Shown: piece after piece, positions 9,351-17,149 of the stretch
Position numbering within the stretch: the first letter of the stretch is position 1
Layout of the letters: every line of letters begins with the position of its first letter
NCBI GenBank assembly: GCA_027490815.1
Contig: JAIXXJ010000036.1
Coordinates: forward strand, 1-64,000
Length of the DNA: 64,000 nucleotides
Direction of reading: 5' to 3'
From: Streptomycetaceae bacterium
GTDB taxonomy: Bacteria; Actinomycetota; Actinomycetes; Nanopelagicales; Nanopelagicaceae
Program-made: the position numbers and the translations under genes
Notes under the pieces: model-generated
What the model was told of the DNA's origin: nothing
Databases searched by the model: none
What the model saw: the letters and a program-made list of their open reading frames with translations, nothing else

Positions 9351-10360
9351 ATCTCTACTCCAATTAGATTTACTTCTGCAATTAATGTGATTCCAAACTT
9401 TTCTTTAACCTGATCGCGCGCCTTTTTTGCAAGTGCTGCAATATCTGATGCCGTAGCACTGCCTGAATTTGTTAGAGCTAATACATGTTTAGTTGATATG
9501 CGAGCACCACCAATGGCATCACCTTTGTGCATTCCCGAATTCTCAATCAACCATGCAGCAGAGATCTTGACTCGTCCATCATTTAAGGGCCACTTGGGTG
9601 TGGCATTTGGAAGTGAATCTGCAGCTTGCTGAGAAATAATTGGATTTGTAAAAAAAGAACCAGCAGACCAAGAGTCTGGATCTTCGCCAATAAGCATTCC
9701 TTTGCTTGCACGAAGCTCCAAAACTGCAGAACGAACTGACGGAACGCTATCTTTTTCACCGGGTTCAATGCCAAGTTTTTTAGATAGCTCTACGTAAGTA
9801 ATCGGATCACTCATCTCCCCTTGGCGAAGTTGGAATGCAACATCAAGGATGACATATCGTCCGGGGTGTTCCTTAAAGTGGGAACTTCTATAGGAAAATT
9901 CGCACTGGCTATTAGTAAATGTTTTTACTAGTTTTTCTTCTCGATCATAGGTTCGCACTCTCGTTATGAACTCAGAGACTTCGTGTCCGTATGCACCGAT
10001 ATTTTGAATTGGCGCAGCACCCACAGAACCCGGAATTCCACTCAATGTCTCTAAGCCCGCAAGGCCTCGGTCAATTGTTGTTTGCACAAATTCATCCCAG
10101 TTTTGGCCTGCACCGATAGTTAACGTTGCTCCACTGCATGCATCCATCTCTGCCTTGATTGAGTCATTTGAAATATGAATAACGGTTCCATCAAAACCAG
10201 TATCTGCGATCAAGACATTTGTTCCGCCACCCATAATTAAAATCGGAGAGCCTTCTGATTCTTCAATAGCAGCAATAATCTCTGCTTCTGTTGATACATG
10301 AACTATTTTTTTAGCTGGTCCACCCACACGCAAGCTGGTGTATTTGGATAGATCATTCAT
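9347..10360 (-). CDS. murB: UDP-N-acetylmuramate dehydrogenase
   Basis: This flavoenzyme reduces UDP-GlcNAc enolpyruvate with NADPH in the cytoplasm to make UDP-MurNAc for peptidoglycan. In the 337 residues the FAD-binding region shows [16 protein letters not shown] and [27 protein letters not shown]. The catalytic Arg lies in YRSSHFK, and the proton-donor Ser in SAGSFFTNP. The YRSSHFK loop marks a type I MurB. The gene has its own predicted leaderless promoter overlapping the stop of the upstream glycosyltransferase-like gene. Confidence 0.95.
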   Translation of the reverse strand: MNDLSKYTSLRVGGPAKKIVHVSTEAEIIAAIEESEGSPILIMGGGTNVLIADTGFDGTVIHISNDSIKAEMDACSGATLTIGAGQNWDEFVQTTIDRGLAGLETLSGIPGSVGAAPIQNIGAYGHEVSEFITRVRTYDREEKLVKTFTNSQCEFSYRSSHFKEHPGRYVILDVAFQLRQGEMSDPITYVELSKKLGIEPGEKDSVPSVRSAVLELRASKGMLIGEDPDSWSAGSFFTNPIISQQAADSLPNATPKWPLNDGRVKISAAWLIENSGMHKGDAIGGARISTKHVLALTNSGSATASDIAALAKKARDQVKEKFGITLIAEVNLIGVEI

Positions 10361-10366
10361 GGTGCA

Positions 10367-10372
10367 AGATTA
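10367..10372 (-). promoter_or_regulatory. Predicted leaderless -10 box of murB
   Basis: Minus-strand TAATCT lies 6 bases before the murB ATG and contains the TAA stop of the upstream gene. No ribosome site is visible in the 9-base gap, so murB may be transcribed as a leaderless mRNA. Confidence 0.45.
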
Positions 10373-11287
10373 CCTGCGAGGAGACAAAATCGCGGTTTTA
10401 CCTCTGAACTTATCTAATATGCGATCGTAATTCTTCTTTGATTGAATCTCGCGAAACTCAGGATCCACGTCGTAGTAGCCATGATGACGGGCTTGTTCCA
10501 AAGGAAGCTGCATCTGTAAAAGTTTGCCACCAGCCTGGCGAATTTTCAGTGAGTACTCCATATCTGCATTTCGGTAGTAGAGAGCGCGTGGATTAAACCC
10601 ACCTACTTCAATCATTGCCGCGCGATTAAAAGCCATAAAGTATGAGAACAAAACATCAACTTCACCGTCGCCTTTATCGTCCACACTGCGCCATTCATCA
10701 TCGATATTTACTAATCCACCGCGCCATCCAACACAGACATATTCGCCCTTTTCAAGTTCGGCAGTTACTGGAGTAACTGCATCACCTGTGAATCGAGTAG
10801 AAGGATCCATGATCACGATGTGTGTGCTCTGAACTTTCTCTAAAAAGACATTTGCACAATCACCCCATGCAGCTCCAGGATTTACAGAGATCAGATATGT
10901 CCGCTTATCCATAACTTCAGATAAACGACCGGCATCTCCAATAGCGATAATGGCTATGCCGCAATCACTGTGTTCCTTAATGTTATTTACTGTCTCTACT
11001 GCATCATCAGTGAAACCATCAACAATCAAACAAACCGTGGTCTCTTTATCCAAATCTATTGTGCGAATATCACGTGGAAAAGCCAGGGTGATGTAAGGTT
11101 TTTTTGGACGCAGTTCAAAACCATCTGCAACATCTATAACTTCATAACCTTCATGAAGAAGTTGATCACGATATTTATCGGCTAAGGCATAATCTTTTGC
11201 TGCACGGGCATCAAAGCGCAACTGTGCAATTTGTTGTAATGAGTCTGGGACCTGCGAAGTGCTCCCGAGTGAATCGGGGTTCGGCAT
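10370..11287 (-). CDS. Family 2-like glycosyltransferase with CysS-tail-like N-terminus
   Basis: A 305-residue protein. The start is the ATG at 11287, which overlaps the rpmG stop as TAATG; an upstream in-frame ATG at 11323 lies inside rpmG. Residues about 18-65 (RFDARAAKDYALADKYRDQL, then DVADGFEL) resemble the C-terminal helical tail of cysteinyl-tRNA synthetase. The rest has a GT-A layout: a Rossmann-like start, VIMDPSTRF in the DXD position, and VGGFNPRALYYRNADMEYSL with the typical GGF and acidic catalytic segment. Donor and acceptor are unknown. It lies where many actinobacteria carry dehydratase genes between rpmG and murB. Confidence 0.65.
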   Translation of the reverse strand: MPNPDSLGSTSQVPDSLQQIAQLRFDARAAKDYALADKYRDQLLHEGYEVIDVADGFELRPKKPYITLAFPRDIRTIDLDKETTVCLIVDGFTDDAVETVNNIKEHSDCGIAIIAIGDAGRLSEVMDKRTYLISVNPGAAWGDCANVFLEKVQSTHIVIMDPSTRFTGDAVTPVTAELEKGEYVCVGWRGGLVNIDDEWRSVDDKGDGEVDVLFSYFMAFNRAAMIEVGGFNPRALYYRNADMEYSLKIRQAGGKLLQMQLPLEQARHHGYYDVDPEFREIQSKKNYDRILDKFRGKTAILSPRR

Positions 11288-11457
11288 TAGCGAGTTTCGC
11301 GGTGAAGAGTTGAAAGCTTGCAACGTGGACAGAACTTCTTAAGTTCCATGCGGTCTGGATCGTTGCGTCGGTTCTTCTTTGTAATGTAATTACGCTCTTT
11401 GCAATCAACGCAGGCCATGGTGATCTTTGGACGAACGTCCGAACTCTTGCTTGCCAT
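11287..11457 (-). CDS. rpmG: 50S ribosomal protein L33
   Basis: A 56-residue ribosomal protein of the zinc-binding (C+) type: CVDC at residues 16-19 and CPRC at residues 44-47, with the basic [15 protein letters not shown] between them. The start [11 protein letters not shown] has an AAGGAG-like ribosome site. It lies after tRNA-Thr and tRNA-Met on the same strand and is coupled (TAATG) to the next gene. Confidence 0.96.
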   Translation of the reverse strand: MASKSSDVRPKITMACVDCKERNYITKKNRRNDPDRMELKKFCPRCKLSTLHRETR

Positions 11458-11581
11458 GGTCGTGCTCCTTTATAAATTGTTGAGGGGCTCAGGTTACCTG
11501 AGCCATCTCATTGATGGAAATTGCGGCGGAATTAACCACCTTCAAACCTATTTGGAACGTTTTTAGTGCGTGAACTACTAG

Positions 11582-11655
11582 TAGCGGAGGCGGGATTTGA
11601 ACCCACGACACAGCGATTATGAGCCGCTTGCTCTACCAAGCTGAGCTACCCCGCC
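11582..11655 (-). tRNA. tRNA-Met (anticodon CAT, elongator type)
   Basis: The cloverleaf is complete: acceptor GGCGGGG, D arm AGCTCAGCTTGGTAGAGC, anticodon loop CTCATAA, T arm GTGGGTTCAAATCCCGC. The outermost acceptor pair is G-U. It lacks initiator hallmarks such as a 1-72 mismatch with GGG/CCC anticodon pairs, so elongator is favoured; an ATA-decoding form with modified C34 cannot be excluded. CCA is not encoded. Confidence 0.93.
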
Positions 11656-11715
11656 AAGGGTTGTGCAATGTAAAACTTTGAAAGATAAGTACTTCTTGGT
11701 GAAGGACCTCTTTCG

Positions 11716-11788
11716 AGCCCCCCACCGGAATCGGACCGGTGACCTTTTCCTTACCATGGAAACGCTCTACCAACTGAGCTAGGGGGGC
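11716..11788 (-). tRNA. tRNA-Thr (anticodon GGT)
   Basis: Acceptor GCCCCCC/GGGGGGC, D arm AGCTCAGTTGGTAGAGC, anticodon stem TTTCC/GGAAA with loop ATGGTAA (GGT), T arm ACCGGTCCGATTCCGGT. CCA is not encoded. It heads the tRNA-Thr, tRNA-Met, rpmG row. Confidence 0.96.
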
Positions 11789-11839
11789 AGATCAAGTGCT
11801 GAGAATACCTCTATAAACAGTAATCCAAAAATCCCCAAA

Positions 11840-12793
11840 TTACTCGTTTGGATTTAGCGTGATTTTCCCCGTTGTCTCCCTTGCGAGCATGCTTCTGTGA
11901 GCAAGATTAGCTTGGCTCAATGGAAAAACTGCTCCGACAACTGGTTTCAACTTTTTTTCTTCAATCAATTTAAACAACTGCTCAATGACATCATTCATCA
12001 ATTCTTTTTTGCCAAAGCAATGCGATAACCAGAAACCGCTAATTGTTTTACTCCCACCCATCAATGTTGCAGGTTGGATTAATGACGGCGCAGTTCGTGA
12101 TGCCATTCCATAAGTAACTAATCGCCCAAATGGAGCAAGAATTTCTAGGCTCTCATCAAATGTTTTGCCACCAACCATTTCTAAAACTATGTTGACTCTC
12201 TTGCCAGTATTGGCTGCTTTTATCGCATCACCAAGATTTTCTTGAGTGGCATCTACTACTTCATCTGCGCCAAGTGATAGTGCAAGTGAGCGCTTGGCTT
12301 CCGATGATGCAACAGCAATTACTTTTGCTCCCCACATTTTGGCCAATTGAATTGCTATTGATCCAACGCCACCGGCAGCTGCATGGACAACAACCGTTTC
12401 GCCAACTTTTAAATGGCCAATTGTTTTTAAAATATGCCAGGCAGTTGTGCCTTGAACCAGCATAGCTAAAGCTTGTTGGTCGGTAACAGTGTCAGGAATT
12501 GGAATCAAAGCCGCCGAATAAGCAACAGCTTTCTGCGCATATCCCCCGCCATCAATCGGTGCAAGAACTCGCACACCTGTAGCAGTTTTTCCTACGACTT
12601 CAATTCCGGGAATCAAAGGAAGTTTCTGCGGGGATAAATATGAGTTTTCAGTTTGGTGAGTATCGGCATAGTTAATTCCGATAGCCGTTACATTTATTAG
12701 CTCTTGACCCTCACCAATACTTGGATCTTCAAGATCAACAAGATTCATAACCTCTGGCCCACCGAACTCAGTTATCTGAATCGCTTTCATCAT
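11840..12793 (-). CDS. Zinc-free medium-chain dehydrogenase, quinone oxidoreductase-like
   Basis: A 317-residue MDR-family protein of the zeta-crystallin/QOR branch, expected to use NADPH to reduce quinones or enones. The N-terminal GroES-like domain (MKAIQITEFGGPEVMNLVDL) lacks the structural and catalytic zinc cysteines. The Rossmann domain carries HAAAGGVGSIAIQLAKMWGA. Typical residues include NYADTHQ and VQGTTAWHIL. The first of two adjacent ATGs is chosen because a TAAGAT box lies 6 bases before it. It is downstream of the sulfur operon, but the own promoter suggests independent expression. Substrate not determinable. Confidence 0.85.
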   Translation of the reverse strand: MMKAIQITEFGGPEVMNLVDLEDPSIGEGQELINVTAIGINYADTHQTENSYLSPQKLPLIPGIEVVGKTATGVRVLAPIDGGGYAQKAVAYSAALIPIPDTVTDQQALAMLVQGTTAWHILKTIGHLKVGETVVVHAAAGGVGSIAIQLAKMWGAKVIAVASSEAKRSLALSLGADEVVDATQENLGDAIKAANTGKRVNIVLEMVGGKTFDESLEILAPFGRLVTYGMASRTAPSLIQPATLMGGSKTISGFWLSHCFGKKELMNDVIEQLFKLIEEKKLKPVVGAVFPLSQANLAHRSMLARETTGKITLNPNE

Positions 12794-12799
12794 GAAACC

Positions 12800-12805
12800 A
12801 TCTTA
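12800..12805 (-). promoter_or_regulatory. Predicted leaderless -10 box of the QOR-like gene
   Basis: Minus-strand TAAGAT lies 6 bases before the ATG at 12793, and no Shine-Dalgarno sequence is present. Confidence 0.45.
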
Positions 12806-12821
12806 CTTTGAAACCGATTGG

Positions 12822-12989
12822 TTACTTCTTGCTAAAGATCCTACTGAAAAAGCCTGGCTCTTTAGGATCATTTGCATGGCCCTGGCATCGATCTCCCTTT
12901 GATACTCCCTTAAGGGCAATCTCGATGTGTTGACCACAACCTGACCATGTTGGCTTTCCACATTTACGACATGTTGTTCTACTGCACAT
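12822..12989 (-). CDS. Cys-rich micro-protein (55 aa), zinc-ribbon-like, copy 2
   Basis: A 55-residue protein starting MCSRTTCRKCGKPTWSGCG. Cys occur at 2, 7, 10, 18 and 35 and His at 21, suggesting metal binding or thiol chemistry. Its first 35 residues match the 37-residue protein at 15322-15435 (same MCSRxTCxxCxK, TWSGCGxHIExAL, GV and RC), and it adds a basic tail ending FFSRIFSKK. The ATG directly follows the stop of the CoA-disulfide reductase gene (TAAATG), so the two are translationally coupled in the persulfide operon. I recognise the pattern from short uncharacterised proteins but know no function. Confidence 0.8.
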   Translation of the reverse strand: MCSRTTCRKCGKPTWSGCGQHIEIALKGVSKGDRCQGHANDPKEPGFFSRIFSKK

Positions 12990-14630
12990 TTATCTACTCA
13001 TTTCTTTTATCGCCGCTGGAGAATTACTCCAGGTGAGGTACCCACCATCAAGATTTACTGCGTTATAGCCAAGTTCCTTCAAAAGCATTGATGCCGTGTG
13101 CCCACGAAGACCAACTTGGCAATTTACCAAGATGTTCTCATTTTTTAACTCCCGATAGCGATCACGAATTTCATCAACTGGAATATTGATTGCCCCAGGA
13201 ATTACACCGTTGCCACACTCACTAGCAGTGCGAACATCTAGGATTTCAAAACCCTTATCGCGATACTCATCAATTTCATGCCATTGAGCAACTTTTGATA
13301 CTCCGGAAAGAACATTCTCTGCAACATAACCAAGCATATTTACTGGATCTTTAGCTGATCCAAATGGAGGCGCATACGCTAATTCAAGGTCGGCAAGTTC
13401 TGGCGCCGTAATCTCTCCGCGCATTGCAGTTGCAATGACATCAATGCGCTTATCGACTCCCTCAATGCCAACACCTTGTGCACCTAAAATCTCACCTGAT
13501 TTTGGATCAAAAATTAACTTCAATGCCATCTGCTTGGCATCTGGGTAATAGCCAGCATGGGAGTTTGGATGAATATGAATAACTTGGTGTGAACGATTAG
13601 CAACGGTCAATCTTTTTTCATTCCAACCAGTTGTCGCAATCATGAGATCAAATACTTTAACAATTGCAGTTCCAATAGTTTTTACAGGACGAGTTTTTAG
13701 ACCACAGATGTGATCAGCCACAACACGACCATGTCGGTTTGCTAAATTTGCTAGCGGAACAAGAGTGGCATTGCCATCTAGGGCATCTGTTTTCTCAGCA
13801 GCATCGCCAATCGCGTAAATGTCATGGTTGCTCGTCCGATTGAAATCATCAACCTTAATTCCATTTCGTACTCCAATTTCAAGGCCAGCTGCCTTTGCTA
13901 GTCCAATCTCTGGGCGCACACCGATTGCTAGGATCACAATCTCAGCATCAATTACTTGGCTATTTGCTAATTCAACGTTTGTTGGAGAAATCTTCACAAC
14001 GCTAGAACCAAGATGAAGGTCAACACCCTTAGAACGCATTTCCTTTGCGACAAGTGTTGCTAGCTCTGGATCTAAAGGCATGAGAACTTGATCAGTTGCT
14101 TCAATTAAAGCCGTTGGAATTTTACGATGAATCAAGTTTTCTGCTATTTCTACTCCAATAAAGCCACCGCCAATAACAACTGCGCTCTTTGGATTCTTAC
14201 CCACACTGCTTGCAATTTTTTCAACATCTTCAACTGTTCGCAGAACCATTCCCCGCTCAATACCTGGAATAGGTGGAACTACAGGTGATGCACCTGGACT
14301 TAAAATTAACTTGTCGTAATCTAATTCTGTCATTTCTTGAGTAAGCAAATTTTTTATAGCAACAGTTTTCTTAGCTGAATTAATTGCTAAAACCTCTGTG
14401 CTTACCCGTACATCTAGGCGAAACCGTGCATGCAAGCTGGCAGGTGTTTGAAGTAGCAAATCTTTTTCTTTTTCAATGACTCCACCAACATAATATGGAA
14501 GCCCACAGTTTGCATAAGATACGTGCCCACTTTTTTCTAGAACAATGATCTCTACAGTTTCATCAAGTCGACGTAACCTTGTTGCTGCAGACATTCCGCC
14601 TGCAACTCCACCAATAATGATTACTCTCAT
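12990..14630 (-). CDS. CoA-disulfide reductase / rhodanese fusion flavoprotein
   Basis: A 546-residue FAD enzyme. Residues 1-about 445 form a pyridine nucleotide-disulfide oxidoreductase: FAD motif IIGGVAGGMSAATRLRRL, the single redox Cys42 in SYANCGLPYYVGG (CoA-disulfide reductase type), NAD(P)H motif VIGGGFIGVEIAENL, and AIGDAAE at the second FAD site. The last 90 residues are a rhodanese domain (DVRTASECGNGVIPGAINIP; active Cys in VNCQVGLRG). Such CoADR-rhodanese proteins reduce CoA persulfides or polysulfides. The start overlaps the upstream stop as TAATG. The location beside a CstR-like repressor supports sulfane-sulfur handling. Confidence 0.92.
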   Translation of the reverse strand: MRVIIIGGVAGGMSAATRLRRLDETVEIIVLEKSGHVSYANCGLPYYVGGVIEKEKDLLLQTPASLHARFRLDVRVSTEVLAINSAKKTVAIKNLLTQEMTELDYDKLILSPGASPVVPPIPGIERGMVLRTVEDVEKIASSVGKNPKSAVVIGGGFIGVEIAENLIHRKIPTALIEATDQVLMPLDPELATLVAKEMRSKGVDLHLGSSVVKISPTNVELANSQVIDAEIVILAIGVRPEIGLAKAAGLEIGVRNGIKVDDFNRTSNHDIYAIGDAAEKTDALDGNATLVPLANLANRHGRVVADHICGLKTRPVKTIGTAIVKVFDLMIATTGWNEKRLTVANRSHQVIHIHPNSHAGYYPDAKQMALKLIFDPKSGEILGAQGVGIEGVDKRIDVIATAMRGEITAPELADLELAYAPPFGSAKDPVNMLGYVAENVLSGVSKVAQWHEIDEYRDKGFEILDVRTASECGNGVIPGAINIPVDEIRDRYRELKNENILVNCQVGLRGHTASMLLKELGYNAVNLDGGYLTWSNSPAAIKEMSR

Positions 14631-15019
14631 TAGTTCATTACCAACGGAAGGCCATCATTAGTCCAATCGATTATTCCTCCATTGAGATTGGATACATCGT
14701 GGAAACCTGCTTTATGCATAATTGATGCAGCTTGCCCGGATCGACTTCCACTTCTGCAGTAAACGGCGTAGGTCTCTGAAGGATTTAATCGTGTTATCTC
14801 ATTTGCAAAATTACCGCTATTAAAGTCAATATTTAGTGCGCCTTCGATGTGACCGCTAGCAAATTCTTCTGGGGTTCTAACATCCAAAACAATGACCCCT
14901 GGCTCAGTAATCTTTAGTGAGAATTCAGAGACATTAAGGTTCACTGTGGTAGCACTCCCTGTACTAGAGCAGCCTGCAAGAAGAATGATGGCTGCAAATG
15001 ATGCAATTAACTTTCTCAC
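14630..15019 (-). CDS. Rhodanese-domain lipoprotein
   Basis: A 129-residue single-domain rhodanese. Residues 1-17 are a lipoprotein signal (MRKLIASFAAIILLAGC, lipobox LAGC), so it should be anchored on the outer face of the membrane. The domain starts VIVLDVRTPEEFASGHIEGA and carries the persulfide-accepting Cys in VYCRSGSRSG. It could move sulfane sulfur outside the membrane; the real donor and acceptor are unknown. It lies 11 bases after the CstR-like gene and overlaps the CoA-disulfide reductase start. Confidence 0.9.
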   Translation of the reverse strand: MRKLIASFAAIILLAGCSSTGSATTVNLNVSEFSLKITEPGVIVLDVRTPEEFASGHIEGALNIDFNSGNFANEITRLNPSETYAVYCRSGSRSGQAASIMHKAGFHDVSNLNGGIIDWTNDGLPLVMN

Positions 15020-15030
15020 TGTTGATCTCC

Positions 15031-15318
15031 TTATGCAAGACTTAGAAATAGTTTTTGAAGTTGGGCACTAACTTGCTCAGAGTTAGATTTATCATCTACC
15101 AGACACTCTTTTAAACTCGCCGAAATCAAAGTAAAGGCAGCTGTGTTAACTGCCTTAGAAACAGCAGACATTTGGGTAACAATTTCTTCACAGTTGCGAC
15201 CTTCTTCTAGCATTCTTGCGACTGCTCCTAATTGACCCTGAGCTCGCTTAATCCGCTTTGAGATCGCATCTACCTGTTCTACATCACTTAAAACGTGGGC
15301 AATTTTTTTAGTTGCCAT
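15031..15318 (-). CDS. CsoR/CstR-family repressor, persulfide-sensor type
   Basis: A 95-residue helical DUF156-family repressor. The conserved region is RIKRAQGQLGAVARMLEEGR followed by NCEEIVTQMSAV. The two sensing Cys (GRNC and LKEC, 29 residues apart) are kept, but the copper-binding His of CsoR, four residues before the second Cys, is Ser (SASLKEC). This matches CstR, which senses persulfides through two Cys, rather than copper-binding CsoR. Neighbouring rhodaneses and CoA-disulfide reductase agree. A G/C-tract inverted repeat in the operon promoter is its likely operator. It lies 3 bases after the micro-protein gene. Confidence 0.85.
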   Translation of the reverse strand: MATKKIAHVLSDVEQVDAISKRIKRAQGQLGAVARMLEEGRNCEEIVTQMSAVSKAVNTAAFTLISASLKECLVDDKSNSEQVSAQLQKLFLSLA

Positions 15319-15321
15319 GGG

Positions 15322-15435
15322 TTAGCACGCACAACGATCTGACTCTGGAACTCCTGCCAGGGCTTCTTCAATGTGTTCTCCGCAACCTGACCATGTTGCT
15401 TTTTTACACACATTACAAGTTACTCGTGAACACAT
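15322..15435 (-). CDS. Cys-rich micro-protein (37 aa), zinc-ribbon-like, copy 1
   Basis: A 37-residue protein (MCSRVTCNVCKKATWSGCG then EHIEEALAGVPESDRCAC). Cys at 2, 7, 10, 18, 35 and 37 and His at 21. A strong ribosome site (AAAGGAGTC) lies 8 bases before the ATG. It is the first gene of the persulfide operon, directly before the CstR-like repressor, and is paralogous to the 55-residue protein that ends the operon. The Cys/His pattern suggests zinc or iron binding, or sulfur transfer. Function unknown; identity as a real gene is supported by the ribosome site, position and paralogy. Confidence 0.82.
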   Translation of the reverse strand: MCSRVTCNVCKKATWSGCGEHIEEALAGVPESDRCAC

Positions 15436-15467
15436 CTTGTCGACTCCTTTGTTGTAGGTACAAAGGA

Positions 15468-15498
15468 AAACTACCATACCCCAGGGGGTATCTGTCAA
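15468..15498 (-). promoter_or_regulatory. Promoter with CstR-type operator
   Basis: On the minus strand a perfect -35 TTGACA (15493-15498) is followed by a weak -10 (TAGTTT at 15468-15473, 19-base spacer, or GGTAGT at 17). Between them lies the inverted repeat ATACCCC-NN-GGGGTAT (15476-15491). That is the CsoR/CstR operator type: two GC tracts bordered by AT. A bound repressor would cover the spacer, so the operon is probably self-repressed and induced by persulfide. Confidence 0.75.
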
Positions 15499-15500
15499 CT

Positions 15501-16247
15501 CTACAACCGGCCTGCCTGGTGCACGCGCTTTAAGAACTCTTGGGTCTTGGGGTTAACAGGATTTTTCAGAACTTGTTCTGGGGTTCCACGCTCCACAATG
15601 CTTCCTGATTCTAGGAAGCAGACTTCATCTGCGACTTGTGTGGCAAATCCCATTTCATGGGTAGCTAAAACCATAGTCATTCCATCCAACTTAAGATCAC
15701 GTACAGAAGATAGAACTTCATTCACTAAAACTGGATCCAACGCCGAAGTAACTTCATCCAGTAGTAACAACCGTGGATTAACTGCGAGTGATCTGATGAT
15801 CGCAACACGTTGCTGTTGGCCACCACTGAGGCGATCTGGATATTGATCAGCTTTATCAGATAAATCAAAGCGCTTTAAAAGAGCAATGGCTTGAGTGTTA
15901 GCCTCATCTTTACTTTTGCCGTGAACTTTAATGGGCGAAAGCGTAATATTTTCCAATACAGTTTTGTGAGGGAACAAGTTAAATGATTGAAAAACCATCC
16001 CTAAATTTCTGCGGATCTCATCAACGTTGATAAGCGGATCGGATATTTCTTGACCATCCAAGAAAATCTGACCGTCATCAATTGTTTCCAATAAATTAAT
16101 GCAGCGCAGCAGAGTTGACTTACCAGAGCCAGATGCACCAATTAGAACTGTTGCAGTGTGCTCTGGGACCGATAGTGAGAGATTGTTGAGTACAAGTTCG
16201 GTATCAAAAGATTTACGCACATTTACTAGCTCTAAGACGTTGCTCAT
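15501..16247 (-). CDS. Amino-acid ABC importer ATPase
   Basis: A 248-residue ATPase of the polar amino acid importer (GlnQ/HisP) type. Walker A GASGSGKST (about residues 37-45), Q-loop MVFQSFNLFPH, signature LSGGQQQR, Walker B LLLLDEVTSALD and H-loop ATHEMGF are all intact. It is the last gene of the riboswitch-controlled importer; its start overlaps the permease stop by one base. The leader predicts methionine or a related sulfur compound as substrate. Confidence 0.93.
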   Translation of the reverse strand: MSNVLELVNVRKSFDTELVLNNLSLSVPEHTATVLIGASGSGKSTLLRCINLLETIDDGQIFLDGQEISDPLINVDEIRRNLGMVFQSFNLFPHKTVLENITLSPIKVHGKSKDEANTQAIALLKRFDLSDKADQYPDRLSGGQQQRVAIIRSLAVNPRLLLLDEVTSALDPVLVNEVLSSVRDLKLDGMTMVLATHEMGFATQVADEVCFLESGSIVERGTPEQVLKNPVNPKTQEFLKRVHQAGRL

Positions 16248-17113
16248 TAGATTGCCCCTTCAGAGTTCTGGGCATTTGTTCGCTGCCTAATGGCGCGGTC
16301 TGTATAGCGCGTCATTGGAATAGTTATAAGCAAAAACAAGATTGCGGCAACTACATAAGGTGTGTAGTTAAAGGTTCGGCTAGCGTTAATTTGCGCCGCG
16401 CGAACGGCATCTGTTACTCCAAGAATTGAGACTAGACCTGTGTCTTTAAGGAGTGAAACAAAGTCATTGAGCAGTGGTGGTACAACTCGACGAATTGCTT
16501 GTGGCAAAACAACAAAGCGCATCGTCTGTCCTGAGGTCAAGCCAAGTGACCTAGCCGCTGCTCTTTGGCTAGGGTGGATTGAAAGAATTCCACTTCGAAT
16601 AACTTCGGCAACATATGCCGAGTATGTAAGAACAACTGCGACAGTTCCTAGAAAAATCACATTGCTAGGAATACCGGATAGTCCAAGGGCTGGAACACCA
16701 AAACCAACTAACAAGATAATCAAAATCAGAGGTGCTCCACGAAAAATATCTACGTAAGCAGTGGCAAGAAATCTAAATGGAGTCAACGCAGGTGACTTTG
16801 TAGTGCGCATAAGAGCTAACCCAAGTGCGATTACGCCAATTGCGGCTCCCCCAATAAATGTTAATTGGAGGTTGATCCATAAACCTTTAATTACTGTTGG
16901 AAATATCTCAACACCGTAACCCAGATCAAAAAAAGTTTCTTTAAAGATCTCCCAGCCAGGTGATGTCACAAGAATTATTGACAAAGTTCCTAAGACAAAA
17001 ACAGAAGAAGCCGCAGCAATGATTGCTTGCTTGCGGCTAATTGCACGCCGAGATCGGCGGCGTTCTAATTCACGCGGGCTTGGCGACCACGCAGAGCTTT
17101 GCTTCTCTGACAT
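16247..17113 (-). CDS. Amino-acid ABC importer permease
   Basis: A 288-residue membrane permease of the HisMQ type. After a basic cytoplasmic N-terminus (RRRSRRAISRK) there are about five or six membrane helices. The EAA loop that contacts the ATPase reads AARSLGLTSGQTMRFVVLPQA split here as AARSLGLTSGQ plus FVVLPQA. The ATG at 17113 (MSEKQSSAW) is preferred to a TTG nine bases earlier because a TAGTTT box lies 7 bases before it. One permease gene suggests a homodimeric channel. It lies between the binding-protein and ATPase genes. Confidence 0.9.
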   Translation of the reverse strand: MSEKQSSAWSPSPRELERRRSRRAISRKQAIIAAASSVFVLGTLSIILVTSPGWEIFKETFFDLGYGVEIFPTVIKGLWINLQLTFIGGAAIGVIALGLALMRTTKSPALTPFRFLATAYVDIFRGAPLILIILLVGFGVPALGLSGIPSNVIFLGTVAVVLTYSAYVAEVIRSGILSIHPSQRAAARSLGLTSGQTMRFVVLPQAIRRVVPPLLNDFVSLLKDTGLVSILGVTDAVRAAQINASRTFNYTPYVVAAILFLLITIPMTRYTDRAIRQRTNAQNSEGAI

Positions 17114-17120
17114 GGTCGCC

Positions 17121-17126
17121 AAACTA
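17121..17126 (-). promoter_or_regulatory. Possible internal leaderless -10 box before the permease gene
   Basis: Minus-strand TAGTTT lies 7 bases before the ATG at 17113, in the 36-base gap after the binding-protein gene. It could give riboswitch-independent permease/ATPase transcription. Weak evidence. Confidence 0.3.
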
Positions 17127-17149
17127 CCGTGTTTACTTCTTAGTTTCTA

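Noticed and set aside
11211..11408. 65-codon frame overlapping rpmG on the same strand
   Set aside because: rpmG in the other frame encodes a clear L33 with both CxxC motifs; this frame is incidental.
15031..15318. Annotating the CsoR-family gene as a copper repressor
   Set aside because: The copper-ligand His is Ser and the neighbours handle sulfane sulfur, not copper; no copper ATPase or chaperone gene is adjacent.
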